From an uncultured Methanobrevibacter sp. (GTDB lineage: Archaea > Methanobacteriota > Methanobacteria > Methanobacteriales > Methanobacteriaceae), in contig NZ_CALCYR010000004.1 of NCBI RefSeq assembly GCF_937906425.1, positions 1-16,825 on the forward strand: DNA of 16,825 bases, written 5' to 3'. Shown piece after piece: positions 7,801 through 15,500 of this stretch. The notes under the pieces were generated by a model that was not told the origin of the DNA, made no database searches, and saw nothing but the letters and a program-made list of their open reading frames with translations. Each line of letters begins with the position of its first letter. The first letter of the stretch is position 1. The translations under genes and the position numbers were made by a program.

Positions 7801-10800
7801 TAGTTATGGTCAAGTGCCATGTTTACTCCTGCAATGACAATGCCTTTTGCACCATCGTTTCCGTCAAATATTGAATAGTCAACTGAAAGGCTGTCATCTT
7901 CAGAAGAGTAAATCGCTCCGCCAATGGATGCTGCATTGCTTAAAAACAATGAATTGTCAATGTCTGATTCATTAGTGGATAGGATTGCTCCACCATTCTT
8001 TTCTGCCTTATTGTCAATAAAGATTGAATTGTCAACAATCAATTTTCCATCATTATAGATTGCTCCACCATTTGTTGCAGAGTTATTTGTAAAGCTTGAA
8101 TCAACAATTATCATCTCACCATCATTGTAGATTATACCGTTTGAAGCTTGATTATATGTGAATGTGGAGGATATTATCTTAAGTTCGCCATCATTGCTTA
8201 TTGCAGAAGCGGTATTTCTATTAAATACATTGTTTGTGATTGTCAAGTCACCCTCATTATGGATTACTCCAATAAGATCTTCCCCTGAGAATCCTACATA
8301 GCTTAAGTCAATCAATTGAAGGCTTACGTCAGGTGCAATGTGCAATAATGCAGAGTCATTGAAGCTTCTTCCATCAAAGCTTGCCCTTGCTTGAGAGTCT
8401 CTTGATTTTATTGTTAAGTTTTTGTCTATCTCAACAGCTGTGTCATAAATATGTGTAAATCTTACACCTTCAATTATATCACCATCATCTGCTGCATCAA
8501 CAGCATCCTGTAATGTTTCATAACCGATATCATCAATGTACCAGTAGTAGATGACAGGAGTCCTTACATTGAAGCTGAGATTTTGGTCTCCATAGGAACT
8601 GATGTAAATCATGTCTGAACCTAATTGGCTTGGAGTGGTATATCTTATTGTTGCTGATGATGTTCCATCAAAGTCAAGCTTGCTTTGGTTAAGTGTACCG
8701 TTTACAGACTTTATGTTGAAACTGAAGCTTGGCATTCCTGAAAACTCATCATCAATATCAATGATTTCAAATTCTTCCTCACCATCATATGCCAAATTAA
8801 AGTCAATGCTTATATTGTGATAGGTGTTGACTGATATCAAATCAAGATTTGCATCAATGTCTAATTTCAATATTACCCAAGCATCAGAATCAAGATTTGT
8901 CTTGCTTGAATCAGGCTTATTATTTGTTCCCCAATAGTTATATGATACAAAGTAGTCAGTTTCATCATTTACATATACATCAACAACTTCATTTACAGGG
9001 TTTTCGACAAAAATATTATAATCTGCATAAAAACTGTTTTCAGCATAGATAATGTCATAGTTTTCATCTGCAAAATTATCGACAAATTTTGAATATTCAA
9101 TCAGGTTATAGTCTGCATCTGAATAAATTGCACCTGCAATAGCTGCCTTGGAATTTTCAAAACTTGAATGATCAATGAGAAGGCTTTCGCCACTTGCATA
9201 AATTGCTCCGCCCCTACTTGATTCAATATCCTCAAAAGTGGAATTAACTATTGACAAGTCAGCTGCTGCATATATTGCACCGCCATCAGATGCCGCCTTT
9301 ATGTTTGTAAACTTGGTGTTTTCAATTGAAACTTCACCTTCACTATAGATTGCTCCACCATTCAATCCATTTTCAGCCTTTCTAAAGATTGAATCGCTTA
9401 CAGTTAAGCTTGCACCTGAATTGACATAGATCAATCCGCCATCAAGCGCTCCACCATTTTCAAATATTAAATTGCTTAAGTTAAGGTTGACATCAGCTGC
9501 CACATTGAAAACTCTTGAATTGACTGACTTTAAGAGGATGTAATCTCCTGCATAACCATCCATTTTTGTAATTGTCAAGTCCTTGTCAATAATTATGTCC
9601 TCAGTGATAAGGTCTGAGGTGTAAATGTTAGGAACACCCTTAATTGTATCTCCATCCTGTGCAGCTTCAACGGCTTCACTTAAGGTTTCATAACCTGCAT
9701 CATCTATATACCAGTAGAATCCTGTAATGTCATTGACCGGAACTGTCAATGTCTGGAAATCTATTGTCACTGAAACATCTTGAGGAGGCTCTCCAATAAA
9801 GTCATTTGAAGCTACACCTCCAATTACTTCAACTTCCTCTTCTGCAAATAAGTTGCTTGGTGAGTAGATTGCCATTCTAGTTGGAAGTGCAGATGAATCA
9901 TATTCATAGAAGTTTCCTTCAATGTCCTCCAAGGTAGCCAAGGTTGCTACAACCTTTGCCTTTGCAACTGCAGCATCCATGACAATCCAGTTTGTAATAT
10001 TGAAATTGGTACGGTTAAAGTCATTTGGATTTGAATTGTCACCCCACCAGTTTCCATCTGCATAAGCTGTACCCACTCCCCTGCTTGTTGATTGGGTGTA
10101 ATGGATATAATTTCTTAAGCCATCATCACGGTCAGAGACAAGATAAGATGAATCTGATGCAAATACACAATCTGAAACATTCAAATAGGTTGAATTGGAA
10201 GATAAAATACTTAAAGTTGTCTCATAACGATATCCGTCATAGTTCATGTCTGTATTGTTTATGAAAATACAGGATTTTGCATTGAAATAAACATTTACAT
10301 AGGTATATGCATCATAAATGTGGAAAGCTCCGCCATATCTGTGATATGCCACATTATGAATGAATGTAGAATCTATAACATTCACATGAACATCCACAAG
10401 CTTTTCCGGAACTGTGGAAGTCATTGGCATAATGTTGATTGCTCCACCATGGGTATCTCCATAGTTGTTAAGGAAGGTACAGTTATAGATGTTTAGATAA
10501 CCTCCAACTGAGGATTGGATAGCTCCTCCATTGTAGGCACCTGTCTTGTCTGCATGTCCATCAACAAAGGTCAGATTATTTAAAGTGACATCAGTAGCAT
10601 TTAATTCCATGATCCTGTTGACCTTATTACCTGAAAGAATAGCGTTTTCCTGGCTTTCACCGATAAATGTAATGTTTTTTTGCACCTTAAGGTTATTCAA
10701 TTCATAAACCCCGTTCATGATGAAAATTGTATCTCCATCAACAGACTTGTTTAAGGCGGCTGCAATTGTTTTGAAAGGATTTCTGAATGTTCCTGTTGCA

Positions 10801-11285
10801 GCAGCATCATTACCTTTCTCACCATTTACATAATAGGTATTGCCGGTTCCGTCAGAACAAAGTTCCTTAGTTTTGACAAGTTCATCATCACCAGCAATAG
10901 CTAAACTTTCATCAGCAATAGCCAGACTTCCATCAGCAGCTAAACTTTCATCAGCAATAACCTGACTTCCATCAGAAGCTAAACTTTCATCATCAATAGC
11001 TAGACTTCCATCAGAAGCTAAACTTTCATCATCAGCAATTGCATAATTGCCCAGATTAGAATCAAAGTCATTTGATTGTGAATTTTCTACAACTCCTACA
11101 TTTGCATTAGAATCTAAAAGAGTATCTCCATCATCTGCTTGAAGATTCAAATCAGAAACGGCCTGCCCTGAATAAAGATCGTCCAATGCAGCCGAATCCT
11201 CTGCAAATACATTAGGAATTGCTAAAAACATGATTAAAATAAATAAAATAACCATTATTTTCTTATTAAAAACTGTTTTTAACAT
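4863..11285 (-). CDS. Large secreted adhesin-like protein with beta-helix and Ig-like repeats
   Basis: A 2140-residue exported surface protein. Residues 1-28 form a signal peptide (K3, K8, K9, a hydrophobic core, cleavage likely after VFA28). Residues 86-124 are three 13-residue acidic repeats. Three right-handed beta-helix modules follow. They open with YYVNGEKGND...FKTIAAAL (150-178), YWYIDDAGYETLSEAV (524-539) and YWYIDDIGYETLQDAV (914-929), and close with NWWG (412), NYWG (783) and NYWG (1161). Inside them are GGAI-type repeats like those of chlamydial polymorphic outer-membrane proteins. Ig-like domains fill about 1190-1757. A short fourth beta-helix-like module starts near 1770 (DIQQAIDNANPGDIIYLG). 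Two further Ig-like domains end in a lysine-rich tail at about 2050-2140. No transmembrane anchor, sortase-like motif or pseudomurein-binding repeat is visible. A role in binding partner cells, host or feed surfaces is inferred. GGAG at 11294-11297 fixes the start. Confidence 0.9.
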   Translation of the reverse strand: MLKTVFNKKIMVILFILIMFLAIPNVFAEDSAALDDLYSGQAVSDLNLQADDGDTLLDSNANVGVVENSQSNDFDSNLGNYAIADDESLASDGSLAIDDESLASDGSQVIADESLAADGSLAIADESLAIAGDDELVKTKELCSDGTGNTYYVNGEKGNDAAATGTFRNPFKTIAAALNKSVDGDTIFIMNGVYELNNLKVQKNITFIGESQENAILSGNKVNRIMELNATDVTLNNLTFVDGHADKTGAYNGGAIQSSVGGYLNIYNCTFLNNYGDTHGGAINIMPMTSTVPEKLVDVHVNVIDSTFIHNVAYHRYGGAFHIYDAYTYVNVYFNAKSCIFINNTDMNYDGYRYETTLSILSSNSTYLNVSDCVFASDSSYLVSDRDDGLRNYIHYTQSTSRGVGTAYADGNWWGDNSNPNDFNRTNFNITNWIVMDAAVAKAKVVATLATLEDIEGNFYEYDSSALPTRMAIYSPSNLFAEEEVEVIGGVASNDFIGEPPQDVSVTIDFQTLTVPVNDITGFYWYIDDAGYETLSEAVEAAQDGDTIKGVPNIYTSDLITEDIIIDKDLTITKMDGYAGDYILLKSVNSRVFNVAADVNLNLSNLIFENGGALDGGLIYVNSGASLTVSDSIFRKAENGLNGGAIYSEGEVSIENTKFTNIKAASDGGAIYAAADLSIVNSTFEDIESSRGGAIYASGESLLIDHSSFENSKAAIAGAIYSDADYNLIEYSKFVDNFADENYDIIYAENSFYADYNIFVENPVNEVVDVYVNDETDYFVSYNYWGTNNKPDSSKTNLDSDAWVILKLDIDANLDLISVNTYHNISIDFNLAYDGEEEFEIIDIDDEFSGMPSFSFNIKSVNGTLNQSKLDFDGTSSATIRYTTPSQLGSDMIYISSYGDQNLSFNVRTPVIYYWYIDDIGYETLQDAVDAADDGDIIEGVRFTHIYDTAVEIDKNLTIKSRDSQARASFDGRSFNDSALLHIAPDVSLQLIDLSYVGFSGEDLIGVIHNEGDLTITNNVFNRNTASAISNDGELKIISSTFTYNQASNGIIYNDGEMIIVDSSFTNNSATNGGAIYNDGKLIVDNSIFIDNKAEKNGGAILSTNESDIDNSLFLSNAASIGGAIYSSEDDSLSVDYSIFDGNDGAKGIVIAGVNMALDHNYWGSMDYENLIYNLSSGDSIEPYTDFRYVITGPEEVGIGESVEFSIELYSIDGDVSQLADYNVTLSTKLNNTVDIAVLNINQGKTTLNYIASSDIGEDYILLSDLSGAVGLFNFNVTTLDTCFELENISAYYGNGSLFVIYLKDSKGNALTYQDVVLSLGEEQYGTKTDNLGRVQINLNNYDIGTYEGNISFEGNEKYLACFAEFSFEILLIPTEIQADDMNVFYDDGSKLEITLLDVLGDSIFDKELAIVILDNESNPMANITNLTNSLGKIIIPLEFNPGNYTVDISFAGYEFYDGSNKSININVDKMPTEISANNLIIYYSDADDLLISLLDNNGNPIPDAEVKIKIFDLLAEVIAEEDLITNISGGISKTISYDIGEYGANITYLGDDFYCSSSSSSQISVVKMPTALSVNTIIARAYEENDLTGFLKDINGMELSDKDLIIEIINNGDGSIIDSYNLSTSDDGKFTQTIVLAEGTYTVKFTFQGNEKYENTSIDLVLNVLPSNSAHIDADDVLMSYNDGSIIAYLKNPAGDPIIGELLSFEIDGKIIQNLTDFDGKAVAAVDAPVGEYTVSIRFDGNDEYDACVKTIELKVLDEDSDVVNHTGNDALDIQQAIDNANPGDIIYLGDYNYTNVSNINITKNITIDGNGASIASAGDGNPIFNILPVSSGVEELEVTGVEFIVNDGDTLFKATAENGTSPLTIDTPAININGILLIPADDETVASSITVLELDSERGVLSPSREIKVLNNTFISGVDPFKFIVNAVLDGSDVDVPVGGGIIDKLTTEIICQNMTTNAINTVLDGRNGEYFNFKLVDSNGNALANKPIVVGFNGHVYNYTTDENGSAKTQINLGVKGGYTFAVSFLGDESYNASFAVAKITVNPEPVKLTTAKKTYKASAKTKTLTATFKTSRGTAIKGKKITFTVNKKTYTASTNAKGVATVKVSLSKKGTYSFTAKFAGDERYAAVSVKSTVKIS
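10914..11030 (-). repeat. 39-bp tandem repeats coding 13-residue acidic units
   Basis: Three units encode DESLASDGSLAID, DESLASDGSQVIA and DESLAADGSLAIA, followed by a partial fourth, DESLAIAG. They lie between the signal peptide and the first beta-helix and probably form a flexible acidic spacer. Changes in copy number would keep the reading frame, so length variation between strains is likely. Confidence 0.85.
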
Positions 11286-11293
11286 AATTAATT

Positions 11294-11297
11294 CTCC
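11294..11297 (-). promoter_or_regulatory. Ribosome binding site of the adhesin gene (GGAG)
   Basis: On the minus strand GGAG (in ATGGAGAATT) lies 8 nt before the ATG at 11285. It shows that translation starts here on a leadered mRNA. Confidence 0.75.
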
Positions 11298-11383
11298 ATA
11301 AAATATTTAGAGATTATATCAATCAAAAAACAATCCCCTCGTTGTTTATCCTGAAGTTTAAATCATGAATTAAATTAGTTTTG

Positions 11384-11510
11384 AAAATTTTTTCAAATTA
11401 CTAGGATTTAATTTAAAATTTTCAAGTTACTATGATCTAATTAAAAATTTTCAAATTAACCTATAATCTAATTAAAAATTTTCAAATTGCTATGATTTAA
11501 TTAAAAATTT
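11384..11510. repeat. 29-31 bp AT-rich tandem repeats upstream of the adhesin gene
   Basis: About 4.3 imperfect units start at 11384, 11415, 11443, 11474 and 11503 (the last partial). The plus-strand consensus is roughly AAAAATTTTCAAATT followed by RCTATGATYTAATT. The units are directly adjacent with no spacers, so this is not a CRISPR array. The array lies about 100-225 bp upstream of the adhesin ATG. The recurring A5T4 tracts, spaced near three helical turns, could bend the DNA. Confidence 0.8.
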
Positions 11511-11563
11511 AAACTTGTAATATAAATAATATTTAAATTAAAATATTGGTTTATTTAAGTGCA

Positions 11564-11590
11564 TTTAAGAAAAGACCCCAATTTCTTAAA
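11564..11590. other. Hairpin with a CCCC/GGGG loop in the spacer
   Basis: TTTAAGAAA at 11564-11572 and TTTCTTAAA at 11582-11590 form a perfect 9-bp stem around the loop AGACCCCAA. Four consecutive C bases are striking in this AT-rich stretch. It could be part of the adhesin leader RNA or a protein site; function is unknown. Confidence 0.4.
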
Positions 11591-12427
11591 AAAATACTTA
11601 AATCAGTCAAGTAACTATTTTAAGGATAAAATAAGTTAAATTCCTTAAACCAATAATTAATTAAGTAAAAATCTTATTTTCCAGATAAAAAACCTCTAAA
11701 TCATTGTTTAACGATAAGAATAATTTCTTAAATCGTTTTAAAAAATTACCTAATAATCTTAAATTAATTCGAAAAACTGCTAAAAATTTATTTCTTTTAA
11801 ACGATATGCATAAAAATTCTATCCTTTTTTAAAAAAATAAAAATCTGCAAGCATTTTCATTTTACTTATTAAATTACAATCTGAAATAAAACGATATGAA
11901 TTATAATATTATCTAAAAATTAATTAAGATTAATGATATTTATATTTTTTAAATCTTATAAATCTTTATAATTTATATAAATCATATATTAGATAATAAT
12001 TAGGTTAATTTTTTAAAATAATGATTTTTATTTAGTTTAAACTAAAAAAATAGCATAATACAATATATTTTATTAAAAAAATTTAAATAATAATTTTTAT
12101 AAAAATTATAATGATAAACCAATTCAAGACGAATGAATTTTTATCAAAAAAGTTTATAAAAAATAAGAAAAATATGCTATTATTCATAACGATTTATAGA
12201 AATAATCAATAAAATGGTATAAAAAGCCAGAAACTGATAAAAATTTCTAAAATCTAGCAAAAACAAGTTTTAAGAAAATTTCAATAATCTTTTTAAAAAA
12301 CATCGATTATTTTTAAAGAAAAATTGAAATTTTTTAAATATATATGGGCAAAATGAAAGATAATTCATTATAGATTAGATTAATGATCAAATCGTTAAAT
12401 GATTAAAAAATCTAATTAAAAAATCCT

Positions 12428-12498
12428 AAATTAGGTTTAAATTAGGATTAAATTAGATAAAAAAATCTAAATTAAAAACCTAATTATGATTAAATTAG
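12428..12498 (+). repeat. AAATTAG elements phased at 11 bp before the protease gene
   Basis: AAATTAG starts at 12428, 12439 and 12450 (exact 11-bp steps) and again at 12492, 42 bp further on, or about four helical turns. The first copy is part of the palindrome CCTAAATTAGG (12425-12435). The set lies 40-110 bp upstream of the ribosome binding site and may be a regulator site array or intrinsically curved DNA. Confidence 0.55.
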
Positions 12499-12536
12499 AT
12501 TGAAAAATCGATTATCTTTACTTATTTTTTATAAAA

Positions 12537-12542
12537 GGGAGG
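12537..12542 (+). promoter_or_regulatory. Strong ribosome binding site of the protease gene (GGGAGG)
   Basis: GGGAGG contains the GGAGG core complementary to the 16S rRNA 3' end. The in-frame codon at normal distance (8 nt) is ATT at 12551; the first in-frame ATG, at 12575, is 32 nt away. TATAAAA overlaps just upstream (12530-12536). If that were the working TATA box, transcription would start downstream of this site and the ATG would be used instead. Confidence 0.6.
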
Positions 12543-12550
12543 ATGATTAT

Positions 12551-15500
12551 ATTAAACTTAATATAAAAAATCATATGATACTCCTTTTAACATTAAGCAT
12601 TCTAATATTAAGTATTGGAATGGTATCCGCAAGTGATGCTGATTTGTCCAATTCAAATCTTTCCATAGATGATTCCAGCGCCATTGGAATAAGTGAGAGT
12701 TCAGAAATTAGCACTGGAATCGCTTATCCTGATTTGGAAATAGCAGACAATACAAATGTCTATGGAGATAATGAAACAGACATTGGCGATGATGATGATA
12801 ACGATACCAACGAATCCGGAACAGGCTATATCACACCTGAAATCAACGAAACCGAAGATGATGATAACATAACCGATCCTGGAAAACTCTATGGTAAGAC
12901 ATATATCAACATTGTCAATAACGCTTTTGAAATAGATGAAATCGGTTCACTTCCTATCACTTACGACATTAGGGACTATGGATGGGTCACTCCCGTTAAA
13001 AATCAGGGTTCCTCTGGATCCTGTTGGACCTTTGCAAGTACTGCAGCACTGGAATCCTTCCTGCTTAAATCTGAAGGTGTGGAATACGACTTTTCAGAAA
13101 ACAACATGAAAAACATTATGGGTTCCTACAGTGTAAACGGTACTGATTTCGGCCCTAACGACGGAGGCAATGAAGTCATGATTCTTGCATACTTTACCCG
13201 TTGGGACGGTGCAATCAATGAAACCGATGACCCATACGAGCCTTCCTCAACCAGATCCCCTTATAACTTAACCAGAGTCAAATACGTCCAGGACGTATTG
13301 CTTGTTCCAAAACGTACAAGTCCAACAGACAATGACCAAATCAAATGGGCATTGATGAACTATGGTGCATTATACACTGGAATTTACTGGGATACAAGTT
13401 ATGAGAAGGGAGACAGCTACTATTACTATGGTACCTATCCTTATGGAAACCATGCTATTGCAATTGTAGGATGGGACGACACCTATTCTGCAAGCAACTT
13501 CAAGTACCAGCCTGCAGGCGACGGCGCTTTCATCATAAAGAACAGTTGGGGCGAAAGTGAAGGAGACGGAGGATACTACTATATTTCCTATTATGATATG
13601 GTATTTGCCGGAAGAGGTTCTAACGAATACTTCAGCGCTATGGCATTTACAAATGCGGTTGAAACCACATACTACAAGCAAAACTATTACTATGACGTTT
13701 ATGGTAACACCTTTGATGCTGTAGGATACAAAAACGAGACCGCATGGTTTGCAAATGACTTCACTGCAACAAGTGACAACCCATTGAAGGCTGTCGGATT
13801 CTATTCCTACGGAACTTCAACTTACACTGCAAACATCTATGTCAACAATTACCTGAAATATAGTCAATCCGGTTCTGTAAAAGGTGCCGGATACCATACC
13901 GTCGAATTAGACCAAATGGTAAACATCTATAGGGGAGAGCAATTCAGGGTTGCAATCAAATTGACAACTCCAAACTGTGATTATCCAATAGCTATTGAAA
14001 ATTACCACAGCTCATTTACAGGAAATGCCTCTGCAAAGGCAGGACAATCCTTTGTAAGTTCAAACGGCAGATCTTGGGAAGACCTTACTACCGTAAGCGG
14101 TTATTCAAAAGCAAACGTTTGTCTTAAGGCATACACTGCCTATGCATCAAACATTGAAATGATTGCAAATACAAATGTAAGCTATTATTCCAATGGAGAT
14201 CAAGTTGAATTGATGGTTAGCCTTACAAACAAGGGTGATTTAAGTTCTGCAAATCTCTATTCCCAATTGGATGAAAATGTTAAAATAGTATCCTATGTAA
14301 GCACTGGTGGAACTTTTGATGTTAACTCTAAAATATGGACCATTGATGAAATGGACACTGACAGCAAATATGTTTTAAGATTATTCCTTCAGGTTAACAC
14401 AAAACAGGCAAATATCACAAATAGCCTTATCCTTAACAGCAGCTTATACAACATGAATAGAAACACAAGCAATATAACTCTATTTAAACGTGTAAGCGCT
14501 CAATTGGATGCAAGTGCTCTTAAGACAGCATACAATTCCGGCGATTTATTCAATGTATTAATCGTTGACGAGGATATGGAAGCATTGGATGATGTTGAAG
14601 TCTGTTTCAAGGTATACAATTCAAACAATGTATTGATTGGAACATTCTATAACTTTACAAATGAGGAAGGAAGAGTTTTCCTCGACAGCAATTTCAATGC
14701 AGGAAACTATACAGTGAAAGTAAGCCTCGTCAATCCATATTACGAAGGTGACCTTGTTGGTTCCATTGCAATCTCAAAGGCAAGCACCAAGGTGACTGCA
14801 ATAAACAACAATGCAGTTTTAAACAGAAGCACTACAATTACAGCAAATGTTGACAGTGAAGGAAAAATCGTCAACGAAGGTTCTGTAAGCTTCTATGTCA
14901 ACGGAATGAAAATCGGTACCGGAGATGTTGTGGATGGAGTTGCATATGTTGATTATATCCACAGCAAGGTGGGAGACTTTGAAATCAATGCAATCTACTC
15001 TGAAAACGGCAATTATCTCCAATCAGATAATTTGGCAAGTTTGAAGGTGGAAAAAATCACTGCAAACTTTGAAGGTTCAGACATAATCTCAACCTATAAG
15101 GACCTTGATTCCTATAACTTAACAGTTATGGACGATGAATACAATAGGGTTAGCGGTGTCAACATTCGTTTCAATATCTACCAAAACGGATACCTGCTTG
15201 CAAACAACTATATAAGTACAGATTCTGAAGGAATCGCCAGATTGTCTGTTGACCTGTCAGCAGGGGATTACATTATTGAATCCGAGATTATAAATAATGA
15301 ATATCAAGGATCAAACAACAACTCATTGACCCTCAACAAGGCAACAGCTAAATTGGTGGCAAGCCAAATTGGAAACCAATACAAAAATACCCAGTTAACT
15401 GTAAAATTAAGCCAAGCCATAACAGACAAGGTTTATACTAATCAGAAAGTTCTAATCAGTTTCTCAAACGGCAGAATTTACAGCTTAACAACTGACAGCA

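Larger units (their letters stand above)
11286..12536. other. Long AT-rich divergent spacer between adhesin and protease genes
   Basis: About 1.25 kb with no recognisable gene and very few C or G bases. It must hold the promoters of both surface genes, but it has so many TATA-like strings that none can be assigned safely. Recognisable structure is limited to the tandem repeats at 11384-11510, a hairpin at 11564-11590, an inverted repeat AATTCA-N7-TGAATT at 12121-12139, scattered AACGATW words, and phased AAATTAG elements near the protease start. Confidence 0.75.

Noticed and set aside
4830..10264. Open frames on the plus strand within the adhesin region and on the minus strand within cofH, the transposase and the protease
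   Set aside because: They overlap well-supported genes, lack ribosome binding sites and recognisable motifs, and are explained as shadow frames of biased coding sequence.
11384..11510. Possible CRISPR array because of regular repeats of about 30 bp
   Set aside because: The units are adjacent with no unique spacers, they diverge from one another, and no cas genes are in the window.
11286..12536. A hidden small gene or tRNA in the long spacer
   Set aside because: Stops are dense in all frames, base composition is extreme, and no cloverleaf-like GC-rich segment is seen. A small non-coding RNA cannot be excluded by eye.
12500..12550. TTG at 12500 as the protease start
   Set aside because: No ribosome binding site precedes it. 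It would put charged residues (YKREDDY) between two hydrophobic stretches, and GGGAGG would lie inside the coding region.
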